Assembly: GCA_963931925.1 (NCBI GenBank)
Contig: OZ007571.1
Coordinates: forward strand, 40,251,550 to 40,315,549
DNA: 64,000 nt
Origin: Onchidella celtica
Taxonomy: Eukaryota; Mollusca; Gastropoda; Systellommatophora; Onchidiidae
Direction: 5' to 3'
Shown: positions 1 to 12,500 of the stretch, piece after piece
Numbering within the stretch: the stretch's first letter is position 1
How the letters are laid out: each line of letters opens with the position of its first letter
Program-made: the position numbers and the translations under genes
The notes under the pieces: model-generated
Told to the model about the DNA's origin: nothing
The model's input: only the letters and a program-made list of their open reading frames with translations
Database searches by the model: none

Positions 1-1557
1 AGTTTAAGTGAAACCAAAGAGATGTATTCTGTAAGACATGTCATGGGAAATTTCAATTCTTTGTTCAACTAGCTCTAGGGACTGTGTATGGCATTGTGCA
101 TGCTGTATGAAAAATGAAATTTCAAACATCTAAAGAGTATACATGGAATAGATCAAATGTGATGGACATTAGGTCAAAGACATGTACTTAGCCATATTAG
201 AGTTTTGATCATTATCTCTCTTCCAAAATAAGATTAGATTGGACAGAACACTGAATGGGATAAGTGTTGGAAGTTTGAAAAGAGGCACTGTCAAATTTTG
301 TTTTGAGACCTGTTTATGTTATTTGCAACAGTAATTTCAAGGTGATGGCAGATCTGACTCAAACTCAGTGTGAGTGAGTTTCAACATTTCAGGTATACAT
401 ATTATTTTTCAGCCATCATATTTTAGTCATATTCGGCCTAGTGGCATTAAATTTCATGTAAGTGGTGATGGTCTATATAAATTCTCATGATTCAGAATGT
501 ATTAATGAAATTTATATCCAATAGGATGGAGCTACATAAGTACATGGATTCAGATTTCTACTTCTACAATTTAGATTTCCCAATCAGTACTGATGTAAGT
601 GGCCTTAACAAGATAGGTAAACTGAGAAATAAACATTCATCCCATCATATAATGTCAGTATTATGTGTTTGCTTTACCCTTACTGCAAGTCTGACCATCA
701 TCTTGTGTGACATGAAACCAGTTATCATCATAGTGACCAGTTTGCTAATATGCATTTAGTTACAGTGACCACTGTTGGCTTATGGAAGTACAGTCCTGCC
801 AGCACATTTTAAATGCATCGTAATACATTTTTATATTTTTGTGTTTGCATTTGCAGTCATTTTAAAGGTGTGTCCTTATGTAATAGAGATAGTTTAGATC
901 AGAAACATTTTTCTTTTCAAAAGCAGTCATAAAAATACATTTAATGAGTATCAAAAGAAATCAAGGTTTTACTTTTAAGAACTTATAAAAGTGGCTTGTA
1001 CCTGTGATCCACGACACCATCAAAGAAGGCTTTGTTTATGAATGCAGGCGGTAGATTTTATTGGTGGAAAAACCTTGTTTGCCATTGACTGGAGCTCCAC
1101 CGTGCAATCAAACTAGAGCTAAAAAAGGATTTGCAATGCATTTGTTTGCTGGTTTGTTTTTTTGTTTAGATCAATGCCTGTTGACATGACTGTTAACTGT
1201 GTGTTGTAAAATTTACGAGTTTCCCACCAGTTTGAATAGGAGGAGGATTTGTTGGAACTTGGTTTTTGTTTGTTAATAAATCATGTTTGTTTTCAGGAAA
1301 GGTTCATGATGTTTGAAAATAGCTGGAATAAATATCTGGTTCTTACCCAATTGTCAAAATCTTGTTAACATTTTTGCCTTTCAGGTGAATTGTTCATTTA
1401 GCAGGGTGGCTAAGACAATGTAATTTTCGCAATAACGAAGCATGATAACTAGCCATGCGCGCCCCCCCCGGTCCTAAACAAATAGTTTCATCCAGATTGG
1501 CACAATACTAATGAACCAACATGGGCATTGGGGGCACAGGTCATCGTTGTGTCTATG
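1..1557. other. Non-coding stretch, no gene seen
   Basis: I see no exon with convincing splice sites, no family motif and no RNA gene here. The open frames are short and have animal non-coding composition. A C-run lies near 1462. This is plain AT-rich intergenic DNA as far as I can tell. Confidence 0.5.
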
Positions 1558-3309
1558 CGGACTCGAGTCCTCATATTAGAATTTTATATTCGGACTCTCT
1601 TTCGGAGTCCCCGTATAAGAAATTTGGACTCGGGACTTTTTTACGCGCATGCGCAAGCATTCCAGCTTCCAGCTTCCGGGCTCATCATGCGGTTGCGGCG
1701 GTCGTCACTCGTCAGATACTCATGCAAAATGGCAGTTACTGCTTTTGTCTTTAGAACAATAAAAGACATGTTTATAAGTAACATTTGGCTTCAGACTAAT
1801 CATTGCCCCATTTTTGTGTCAACGTAACCTCTAAGACCTAAACACGACACAATTTTGCTGGTTATAAAAGAACCAGACTTGAAGAAAGAGACCAAGTGCC
1901 TTTATCAAACAGGTTTTGTGACAATAGCCTCTGATAGTGATATTAAATAATTATATGTCTCAGGAAGACGGGTATTTACAGGATATAGGTCGACTCAATG
2001 TCAAAGACAACCGTTTATATAACAACTCAGTGAAATCATTCAACTTTGCATTTACACACACTCACGTCTTTTAGTTTTAGTATAGATTATACAGACCTAC
2101 TTTCGATTTCATTATGTTGAGACCTGTGTCTCTGTAACCTCTAAGTCATTCTTCATTTCCAGAACAAAATCGTTCACTGCAACTTAACCATCAACAAAAT
2201 TCATCATGAAAGTTTTTTGGTGTCCACACTAATTTTAACCTTGCAGCAAGCCATAATTTTTTTTTTAATTTGGGGGGGGGGGGGGGGGGGGGAGAGGAGA
2301 CTGTAAATGTAACTTACTGTAACTTTTGACTGAGTGAATGGGACAGACCTTTTGAGAATGACTCATATGTGTACACTCTTACTTAGTCTCACGATATGTA
2401 AATTTGTACAAATTAATCCCAATTAAGAAGACTTGGGAATAAGTCTACAGTAAAAGCATCTAGATCTATTCTGCATATCTTTCCATAGACATATGAGATG
2501 AATGTAAATACATTGTATTATGTTACTTTTAACTTATTCAGGGTGAGCATAAAACATAACATTACTATACATGTGCATACCAGTCACAATTTCACAGAGT
2601 ACATACAGATTAAAAACAACTTTAAAACACTGTCGTTCTTAGTTGAAAAAATAACAAACCCACTAACTACCGTGCATGACAAGTTGAAATCTGAAGCTGG
2701 AATGACGGACATTCACACTTGAAATTTTTGAAAATTATCTTTACCACAAGTCAGAAAACTAAACAGACATCAGTAAGGACTGGATTTATTAATATTATGC
2801 TACTCAAAAAAGTTTAGTCTGTGTTTGATACTATTATGAGTATTATTGGCAGTCTCACATATTCTTGATGGGCAGGCAATAACCTGGTTGCGGGTAAGAA
2901 ATTTTCATTATATCTTATTTAAAAAATGGGAATAAACTCAGCTCCGAGCAACTTTATCTTTCTTTTTAATTGCAAATACTTTTCACCTCAAAGTGTTACT
3001 TGTCGCAAAAGTACATCAATGTGGGGGCTATTGATTATAACGCGGATGGATTGGCTGGGTAAGGGGAGGGGGGGGGGGCAAAATTTTCTATTGATACAGA
3101 AGAGCAGCCAGCAACCTTAAGGCAGGCATGGTCCTTGACATAGGCCTATCCATTATAAGATAGGCATATTGGGACTCTGGAGTCCGAATATAAAGTGACG
3201 ATATCGGGACTAAGGAGTCCGGACGGGCCCGAGTCCGAATATGAAATAGTCATCTCGGGACTCGGAAGTCCAAATATAATTTTAATCATTATAAACGGAC
3301 CCGAGTCCG
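1558..3309. mobile_element. Candidate DNA element with long inverted arms rich in GGACTCGAGTCC palindromes
   Basis: The left arm (1558-1636) and right arm (about 3171-3309) match in inverted orientation. Both carry repeated GGACTC / GAGTCC blocks separated by AT-rich spacers such as TTATATTCGGACTC. The left arm starts with the perfect 12-base palindrome GGACTCGAGTCC. The right arm contains at least three such blocks. The interior shows no transposase and holds a 21-base G run at 2272-2292. I found no clear target-site duplication, so the family is unknown. The arms could instead be two inverted copies of a smaller palindromic repeat. Confidence 0.45.
2272..2292. repeat. Poly-G run
   Basis: An uninterrupted run of 21 G bases follows a T-rich stretch. 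Similar G or C runs occur at about 7910, 22495, 37165, 46886, 49028, 53431, 57037 and 57066. They are simple repeats. Confidence 0.9.
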
Positions 3310-3377
3310 AATGCCGCAACCAAAGGTCTTTTCAGAGCTTGTGCTCTGATTGGTCCTTAGTACAGACACCTCTAGAT

Positions 3378-4784
3378 CAGGGGTCACCAAACTACAGCCT
3401 TCCCGCGACGTCAGTTCATCCGGCCCGCCATGGTACTTGATTTTGTTTGATAAAACCAGGGATATCTATGTCACAAATCCCAGACTGGGAGATGTAATAA
3501 GTTATGACAGGACAACAATCACGAACGAACCAGTTTAACACTTAACAGAACAACCCATCAGACTCACACATTTATTAAACATAATTATACAGATAATAGC
3601 GCAATTACATACATTATATTATTGAATTTAACTGCCGTACAATGGCCTTATTCCCACATGCACTCTTCCTCGGATCCACAACCCGGTAGTTACTTCCTAA
3701 AGACACTTCGGCCTCAGCCTCTCCCCTCAGGGTCTTAATAGCACATTAATAATTCACTGGCACCGCAGTCTCTCAATATCACCTTCCTATTGCCAAAACA
3801 CCTTAGCATTCCACTAGCACCTCAGCAGGGCAATAGCACATTATCATTTCAATAGCCCATCAACATGGCAATAGTACATTATCATTTCAATTAGCACATT
3901 CACGCTCATATCTATGTCCCTGTCCGTGGCCAGACTGCCACGACTTTATGTGCCTCTACTGTCCTGCACCGACAGCCTCACTCTTGGCCTATGTGTGGCC
4001 TCCGGCCCTATGCTGGCCTATCCCCTGTGCTCACCGAGGCGGCTCTTCGGCCCGTCCCCGACACCTACAAGAATAACATGACATTGGTATAATACCATAC
4101 CATTTCTAATCACTTCCCCCTCATTACAACTCATGAAGCGTACACACAATAGTCCACCTTTCACTCACCAAACATCTTACGGTAACACACCTCCACCGTA
4201 GTATACAATACTCACTCTCGCTACAAATCCATGAAGCTAACTTCCATCTATCGCTCATGGCGCACATTGCTATATACAATATCAAGGACTTCCACATTCC
4301 TCACATATACTTATTTACATCATGGTCATAGACGAATATAATACATCAATCATAACTATTATCAATCATCGTTTCACCTACCAGTCATCACTGGAAAAAA
4401 CTCTCTCACTAGTCTTCCGACTGCTCCCCTTATGTTCGCCCTCTGGGGCTTTCTCTTGCGTCCGCTCTTTAGGACGTTCTAACTTGCAGTGATAGTAATA
4501 CAGCGCTCTCGCCTCATTCAGACCCCCCCCCCCAACTCACAACATGCACGCTTTAACGTTAACTAACAGAAGTCAATATAGGTGAGCAGCCTCACTATCC
4601 CGTGAGTCATTCCCTCACTTCCATGCCCCCGTAATCTCTGAATTCCGCTCACTCCACTCGTGACAATCTAGAGCTCTAGAGTTTTTCTTCTGGCCTGCAA
4701 GTATTGAACAGATTGCTTAAGCGGCGCGCGCTTGTAACTCTGTCAGTTATCCGGCCCTCTGTGAAAAAAGTTTGGTGACCTCTG
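3378..4784. mobile_element. Non-autonomous hAT element, split by a solo LTR
   Basis: It begins CAGGGGTCACCAAACT and ends AGTTTGGTGACCTCTG, a 16-base terminal inverted repeat with one mismatch. It is flanked by a perfect 8-base duplication CTCTAGAT (3370-3377 and 4785-4792). CAGNGG termini and 8-base duplications are the hAT signature (Charlie-like). Without the inserted LTR and its extra 5 bases the element is about 205 bp and has no coding capacity. Confidence 0.88.
3469..4665 (-). mobile_element. Solo LTR (Ty3/BEL-type LTR element fossil) inside the hAT element
   Basis: The block begins TGTCAC and ends GTGACA (TG...CA ends). It is flanked by the 5-base duplication ATCTA (3464-3468 and 4666-4670), as expected for a solo LTR left by recombination. 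A polyadenylation-type AATAAA on the minus strand lies about 100 bp from the low-coordinate end, which suggests minus orientation. A shorter member of the same family is at 5764-6638. There is no internal coding region, so it is a fossil. A DNA transposon with very short inverted ends is the alternative. Confidence 0.75.
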
Positions 4785-5039
4785 CTCTAGATGATGGTCA
4801 GCTTGTAAGAAAATGAAACAATATTGCAAATTTGTTGAGCAACAATTTGCATGTCCATGCTACACCCATTGAGTGTGGGGAGAGCCTTTGAAAGCTTAGT
4901 CTTTGTGATTCCGACCAGTGGTTCACTGATTAATGTCCTTGTCACAATGCCTTTGATAAATTTAGAAGAGACAGTGAGCAATAAGACAGTAGTTGCGTCT
5001 CATAGAGGACAGTGACAAACTGACATGGTATGCGAAAAA

Positions 5040-5480
5040 TATGGCTTCCGCGCTGCGCGGTCAGTTTGACTTTGCCATATTTACGCCCGTGCAGAGTGAA
5101 TGCCTAGAAAGTCGATGCCGTATTTCGACACATCGCGCAGCGTGAGGGTTTTAATGATTTTTTTTTTGGTCTAAAGTTTGAATTCGAACTGACCAGTTTC
5201 CGATTCGAAATCATCAAGCTCGCCCACCCCAATGTAACATCGAATTTCCTGCCGGCTGAAAACCTAATAGTACCCACAAAAGCCCGTTTTAAACACTTTT
5301 AATACTAGTGGTCCAGAGGAAGGAATGGTCGGGGTAATGTAATATATAGCCAACAGGTGTGAAACGGAGAGAGGGTGCGTGAGCTAGGGCATTATTCCAC
5401 TGCGTAATGGCCATTCCACGCCACTGATAATAAGGGCAGCCAACAGGAGGGAGGACGCAGTAGGCCTACCTTCTTGCATT
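5040..5480. mobile_element. Degraded Tigger/pogo-like copy
   Basis: The stretch resembles the interior and right part of the Tigger-like element at 36131-37303. Shared features are a TTCGAACTG-type block, then a CACTGCGTAAT...ATTCCACGCCACTGATA block followed by AGTAGGCCT and CTTGCATT. The ends are not recognisable. It is G+C-richer than its surroundings and has no open frame of note. It lies just upstream of, or overlaps, the left edge of the duplicated unit. Confidence 0.45.
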
Positions 5481-5763
5481 AAAGTTAATTTGACATGGCG
5501 TTAGAATTTTATGTGCATTATGGAATAGGAGTAATTTCTCGTTGTGGATTTCTCGAACTTGTCCATTTCTCCTCCCATAACTTTATTAGGTTTTAAACAT
5601 GCTTTTGACTTTTGACTCAGATACACTGGCACAGGCAATGTACGTGTGGTGTTTCAAGTGACTAGTGACAATCGGACCGAGGGCGTTGGAAATCGAGTCA
5701 CGGCATAACTTTACGTGTGGCTTATAGCTAGATAGGACACTGAAACACTTCATTTACTCTACT

Positions 5764-6638
5764 TGTCACAAATCCCAGACTGGGAGATGTAAAATAAATT
5801 ATAACAGGACAACAATCACGAACGAACACGTATAACACTTAACAGAACAACCCATCAGACTCACACATTTATTAAACATAAAGATAAAGATAACAGTGCA
5901 ATGACATACAGTATATTACTCTATTCAACTGCCGTCCAACGGCCTTCTTCCCTCAACCACTCTTCCTCGGGTCCACAACCCGGTAGTTACTTTTAAAGAC
6001 ACTCCGGCTTCAGCCTCTCCACTCAATGTCTTAATAACACATTAGTATTTCTTTCGCACCGCAGTCTCTCAATAGCACCTCCCTATGGCAATAACACCTT
6101 AGCCTTCCAATAGCACCTCAACATGGCCATAGCACGTTAATAGTTCAATTCACATTAGTATCTCAATGGCACAGTAGTATATCAATATCACATGTAGTAC
6201 ATCTTAAGAGCACATTAACAGTTCTATACACATCCCTGTCTGTGGCCAGACTGCCACGACTCATGCGTTCCTCCTGTCCTGCTCGACAGCTTCACTCCAC
6301 TGGCCTATGCGTAGCCTTCGGCCCTATGCTGGCCTATCCCCGGTGCTAGTTCGCTCACCCCGGGTGGCGTCTCTGCCCGACCCCGGCACCAGTCATCACT
6401 GGAAAACACACAATCTCCCGACTGCCTCTGATCTCACGTCTGTCCCCTTGGGCTTCTTAACTTGCAGTGATCTGACTATCAGATTTTGCCTCTACTACGC
6501 CTCAACTCCACTCACAACATGCACGCTTTAACGTTAAAACAGAAGTCAATATAGGTGAGCAGCCTCACTATCCCGTGAGTCAATCCTACACTTCCATGCC
6601 CCCGTAATCCTTGAATCCCGCTCACTCCACTCGTGACA
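5764..6638 (-). mobile_element. Solo LTR, same family as 3469-4665
   Basis: It starts TGTCACAAATCCC and ends CACTCGTGACA, with a perfect 5-base duplication CTACT (5759-5763 and 6639-6643). The sister unit has the uninterrupted site near 28350, so it inserted in unit 1 after the duplication. At 875 bp it is about 320 bp shorter than the copy at 3469. It is a fossil without internal genes. Confidence 0.8.
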
Positions 6639-6876
6639 CTACTTACTCAAGAATACATAAGATATATCGCAATGACTATCTCTTGTCACCTATCAGCGCT
6701 CCTTATGATATGGAGGAAGAGGGGTTTTCTATAACCATCTTTTGACAGGAAATTAGATGTAGGATGATTTTGAGGTCGATGGTAAGGAGGCGGGATAAAT
6801 TGCCGAGGGCAGTTGTATAATATACTGACAAAAAGACCGTATGTAAAATATAATGGTAATGTGGTCATGGTAGCAT

Positions 6877-7066
6877 ACTAAGCCCGGTCAGACACGATCA
6901 GATGCTGGCAGACCAGAAGTGCACACCATAACTTCCTACATCATTTTCTTAGTACATGTAAATCTGAGAAGACCCTACCATACTAAGCCCTGTCAGGCAC
7001 AGCCAGCTTCTGCCAAAATTTGTGTGTATGGGTACATTTGCTAGGCAACATCTGACTGGGCTTAGT
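6877..7066. mobile_element. Small inverted-repeat element (MITE), family unclear
   Basis: It is bounded by ACTAAGCCCGGTCAGA and its near-perfect inverse TCTGACTGGGCTTAGT, with a third internal copy of the motif near 6982. The sister unit lacks this 190 bp block between matching flanks (near 28590). I see no sure target duplication, so superfamily is not assigned. Confidence 0.6.
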
Positions 7067-7696
7067 GTGAAACCTCCCTAAATTCATAACTGAATTAGCT
7101 TCTCTGTAGGGCTTCTTGTGATTTTGTTGTTTGTTTGTTAACTCAGCGAGCGTTTAACCAAGGTGTCTCGTAGAATAACGGAGACTTTACATTCGCAGGA
7201 TTTATATCATTGTTCCGCAGGAAAAACTGGCCAAAAAAAAAAACAAAATTCACAGAAAGAAAAAAAATGGCCTGCAAAGCTCAAGTTGATCTCTGTGCGG
7301 TTTATCATAAACCCAAACAGTTAGCCATGGCTGCTAAAACTGCTAGTCTGCAAGCAGAATTAATTCAACAAATATTTACTCATTTGACAAACCTGAAAGA
7401 TCTAAGTAACACCTAAAGTGCACCGCAGTTACATGAGTAAGCAAGACTTATCACTATCGACATTGCTAGATACGCATTTATTAACTTCTTCAGCTTGTAA
7501 AACTATGTGCCATTAGCTCAACCAGCCAAAATCTGAACAGACACCTCACTTGAATTAAAATTATCACCAACTCGAAAAATCGTCAGAAATACATCAAGAC
7601 GCAAATGACAGAAAAAAAAAATTGCGATTGCCCGCCAAACTCAATTTAGAACAAACGGGAGTAACATCCCTTCAACTTCCTGCGATCACAGAGCGT

Positions 7697-7746
7697 GTAT
7701 TGTACATAGAGATACTATAATATTATAGTATCTCTATGGTATTGTA
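7697..7746. repeat. 34-base perfect palindrome flanked by 8-base direct repeats
   Basis: Bases 7705-7738 are a perfect palindrome: the left half reads CATAGAGATACTATAAT and the right half is its exact complement. It is bounded on both sides by GTATTGTA (7697-7704 and 7739-7746). The arrangement looks like a hAT-type insertion whose two terminal repeats meet with no interior. Confidence 0.75.
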
Positions 7747-7800
7747 GCACCAGAGAGTATATAATATTATAGATTTAATTCTATACTCTCTGGTAGCACC
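7744..7800. repeat. Second micro-palindrome with 7-8 base direct repeats
   Basis: A 41-base AT-rich insert with ends CAGAGAGTATA and TATACTCTCTG is bounded by GTAGCACC (7744-7751 and 7793-7800). Its left duplication overlaps the right duplication of the preceding palindrome by three bases, so the two insertions are adjacent. Confidence 0.65.
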
Positions 7801-9488
7801 AAAGAGTTTGCAGTACAATAGGTTTTCTGGTCGCACGTCACTGAGACACGGTGATCATTGTGTTGGCGCGCCGACCATAGTAAAGCCATAATAATTATAT
7901 ATTTTAAGGGGGGGGGGGCAATATTGCGCCTACAGTGCTTTGTTTTAGATCTAAACCGATCTATATTAAAAAAAAAAAAAAAAAGTGCAGACGATTTCAC
8001 CCAACCCCAGATTCCTTGAGGCATAAATAGACATAATGTGATTTTTATTTTGTGAACGGTCTAAAATTGGCACATACTGTAATATAATAATAAAGCTAAC
8101 ACAACAAAGGTAGTCTGCAATCCTGTTTGCAACTGAGAAGTTTGAGTTTGGGTTTTACGGTGCGTCGGCATGATAACGGCCACTTTGCGCCCTTCACGGA
8201 TGCACGTTCTTTATTTATGTTTCGTATTCAAAGCTTTTAAGTAGGCCTACATGTATAAGAGAGAATTAAATATATTCTTATAATTTTCTCACTCTGGTAA
8301 AAATAAAATTCCCAAAAGTTGTTTTGGTTCATCTGAAAAAAAGTTTTGTAAATGAGTACCAAAGTTGCAGACCTTAGTCTCTCTCAGAAAGGACAGAGTG
8401 CGTTGTGGCTCCACGTCAGAGATAATTCTTCCATGGGCCCGCAGTAACAGCTAAAGCGGTTAGAATCTATTACAAATGACCCCTATTAGACTATTATCTG
8501 TGCATAAAGCCATTAAAACACTGTCTTTTGGGTAGGGGTGGGTGGGAGTTGGGGCGATAAAAAGCTTAATTCTGGTGAAATAATAGTACATGTAATAATA
8601 TCTGGTTGTGACCTTTTTTAGGGTGCTAGGAGACCATTGAGTGTGATGATATGTAGAAGTCGAATCAATCCCTTTTTAACTGCTTGTACGTCTTTTGAGG
8701 GGAAGGGTGGAATCGTGGAAGAGACAATTATATATTCGCAAACAGAGTCAAGAAAAGGAGAGAAATAAGGAAGATGAGAAGTAAATACATGTAGAAGACT
8801 ATAGATATCAATCTACGCTTCATTATTTTCACGATGTACAGGGATAGATCAACAAACTTGACAGATAAGAAAGAATGGCATAGGGCCGAGAGAGACAGAG
8901 ATAAAAGAAGGACCTCTTTATAGGTGTCTAGTGCGTTTGTGTTTTTATAATTATTGTTATACGGCGCCGTCGTGCCCACAATAACTTAGGCCACATTGGG
9001 ATCTACCAAGGTCAGTTGTTAATTAGACAAATTAGCCCATAGAATGAACTGTCAGCAAATCCAACTGAAGGACAGGATTCAGCACAGGAAGCTGTAATCA
9101 GTATCACACAGTCGTCAGGTTTGTACGGTACCCAACACACTGTAATTAGAGGGCAAGTATCAAAACACATTTGTGTACGCATGTTAACTGTCAAATGATG
9201 CACGGTTATTTTGTCTACGGTACATGTTAAAGCAGATAACAAAAAAGTGGTGGACATTTTCACGCTTTGACTTGGTTTCAAACGGCCTACTTCTTTTATA
9301 AATTCTGTCCATGAAAACCATGGTGCCAAACTGTCATCTGTAGTAATGATGTTCTGTGCTTTGGGATCCCACTAAGTGAGAAATCTAGTAAGAATAAGAA
9401 TGGATTGTTAATTTAAAATGTCAATTGAACTGAGACTAATCCACGACCATAAAGTTTGGGTTTTTAATTCTGTCTGTCATTATCTCAG

Positions 9489-9549
9489 ATGTTCATGACC
9501 AGCTGCATTTAAGAAGTTCTAGGTGGATCAGTTTGTTCATACAAGCATA
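9489..9549 (+). promoter_or_regulatory. Probable 5'UTR part of Tan-like gene 1 exon with splice acceptor and short upstream ORF
   Basis: A conserved acceptor (TCATTATCTCAG, ending 9488) precedes the start codon. The same acceptor occurs in unit 2 before 30773. This suggests an upstream non-coding exon that I cannot place. In unit 1 the exon would open with an ATG whose six-codon frame ends TAA before the main start. That short frame is not kept in unit 2. Confidence 0.4.
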
Positions 9550-12500
9550 ATGGCCATTTCTGTGCAAGCAGTCCCAGTCTTGCATGTTGTAGGTACTCAC
9601 TATGATGTTGGCTACAGCATCGGAGCTGCTTTTAAAGAAAAAATTCAACGGTGAGCTGGAATTCATGAATCACTCTAATCTTCTTATAGGAATACGTCAA
9701 GGAATTCAAGGAATGAAAATGGAAATGAAAGCTTTTTCATTGTATTATCATTTCTGGACCCTTTCAGTCAAATTAGTTATAAAAAAAAAAAAAGTAGTAG
9801 TCTGAATGGAAATATGCTTATTTCCTAACCAAGTAGTCGTACGGGATAAAGAGGTGAAATGCCCAAGGCCAAAAAGGCCACACACAGGTAGACTTCATGC
9901 ATTATAATTAACATGTCATGCCTTATGCAATGACATCTTCCTCAGGTGTATTTGTATATGAAGGTTTTTGTTGCTAAAACGATTTGCATTTTGTGTACAA
10001 CAATGAGACTGTGTAAGTAATTTTAATATATGAAGTCACTCTGTACCGGTATTCCAAGTTTGCTATGTATTTAAATATTTCTGATGGCAAAATATTGTGG
10101 AATGATTGGCCTCAGGAGACAGGGGCGCAAGTTTACCTTGAACTCTGAGGAAATGATAGAATCTGTTAAGCTACTTTTGAGAATATCAGCTAATATCAAG
10201 TAGCATACATGAATAATTTGTTGGCCTCACTGAACTTGTTTTCCAGTTTCTGGAAAGAGTCAGTAGCTGTCAACACCATTGATATCCCATTTCACGATAC
10301 TGCTGAAGGGAAAGCTTTTTTCAGCTCATCTCTGGCTGCATGCAGGAAACATTTTCCTCAATACATACTGGAGGTGAGTGGTCTACTTTAGATGTAACAT
10401 GCTTAAATATTTGTCATTCAATCCACAGCATATTTTCTTCTTCCAATTTATGATCAGTACCCACACATATAGAAAGTGGTTCATTAAACTGAATTGTGTT
10501 ACATGTATTATGGCACAATGTTGATACAATGTATCCATTGCCAAAAAGTGCCACACAGAAAGGGAACATTTCAGACATACAGATTTGGAAACTACGTTCA
10601 GTGACATGTAAGTAATAAGGCTTTTATTTTGGTCAGGACTTAGTTCCCACACAACAGAATCCTAGTTTAAACTTTATATTTCATCCTGGATTCAAACATG
10701 ATATGTTTTGTATCATCCACAGATTGAGGGAATGGCAGCTGGGTCTGACATGTCCTTTGAACAACTGTTCATTTTGAACATCTCGAAGGAAGTCCGCAAT
10801 GTCTTGTCCCAAAATTCCTTAAGAAAGAGAAAGGTCAAGGAAGCTGCAGGCTGCACAGATGTTTTGATCAATACACCTAGCTGTAAACTCATTGGACATA
10901 ATGAAGTATGAAGTTTGGAAAGTACACAGAAGCTGTTTGTCATGAGTTGTTCAGGGAACATTCAACTACATTTTCAACACTTGGATACTCTTCAACCAAG
11001 TTCCTTCATTCTGTTATCTTCCAACTGTCAAGAATCTTTTCTTACCCAAGATTCCTCCACCTATACAAAAATATAATACATGTATATATATATAGCTGAT
11101 TAAAATCCTACAATAAGAGAGAGCAGCTGGAAACACCTTTACTGTCCAAACCCTCTGAGAGAAATTGAGAACTGAATTCATTATCAGTAATCAGTATTTG
11201 TGCTTATGATCCATAAATCTTCCTCTGGATTTGAAATTACACATGTAAATTTTCCATGTGACTACCAATTCCTTTATCATGAACATCAGTTATATATCAC
11301 AACTTTGGTTCGCCTAAGGAACAACTTTCCCTACATTTTATTTTGTCAAAAATTCGTTTGTTGGATCAGAAATATATGCAATATTAATGGATTTTTATTA
11401 TTACAGCTCTGTTGAAATTTTTTTTGCTTTCTTTGTATTGTATTATTGACAAGATCATCTTCACTACACACATAATTTGTCTTAAGGATAGCATCAGCAC
11501 TGTGATTTCCTTGTCCATGTAGGCCTATTCAGCTTCACTGTAAGCAGGGGCGAAGCGTGGCCCTCTGCAGAGGGTAATCAGAATTTAAGCTAGCAAGATC
11601 CACATAATAGGACGTATCGCTGCATCATATTCACATAATCATAAATGCAGCGACTAAAACAATGAAACGATTGCAAAAATCTGAAGAGCGGACTATTCTT
11701 GTCAATAGGACAGGAATGCAGCAATTTACAAGCCAAACTAATCTGAAAAACTATTAATTCATACTAACAGACTTATAAACGCATATTTTTCACCCATTTT
11801 TTAAAATATAATTTGAACGGCACGTTTTCATTGTCATATTCATTTTTTAGCCAGAGATTTTGTTATTCTACCATCTCATAAAGTTTCTCGGAAAGGACCC
11901 ATTAACATTAAATGGTAGAAAGTGCTTAAATGGCATCTCTGTGACACAACAATGTGTAGCGATTTCGGAGAAGTGGCTATCTGCCGTTGCGGTTTAGGTT
12001 CGAGCGACCTATCAAGTGAATTGATGTTCTTAATAGGTTCGACTGATTCTGATCACAGTTATATCTAGATCTAGACTATAATAATTATTATTCTTTGATA
12101 GCTCTTGCTGTGCGTAGAGTAAATTATTCTTAGATTACCTCAAACAGAAAAAAAAAGATCCACACAAACTCTTTCACTCTACTCTTTACCTTTTGATTGG
12201 GATGAAAACGACCGCACAGTGAAAAACCTGCATAAGTACATAAAATCAGGTCAAACCTTGATTATAAACCTATTTTTTCCCCCCACTATTTTGCTGTCTG
12301 CGGCGCCGCTTTGATGAAAACAGGCTATGCTCAAGCTCGCTTCTGGGTGTAGTCAAGTCTTCTTCGTCTTTGTTAATCACTGATTTTGGACCAGTTCAAA
12401 TGGTGTAAGTCCCTACAAAGATGCTTTTCGGTGAGGGGTGTTAGACTATAACAACAAACCCAAAATAGCAAGGTAGAATAGAATGCTGAACTGACTAAAT

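Noticed and set aside
487-759. 90-codon + frame ending in a hydrophobic stretch
   Set aside because: Composition is that of AT-rich non-coding DNA and no splice or family evidence was seen.
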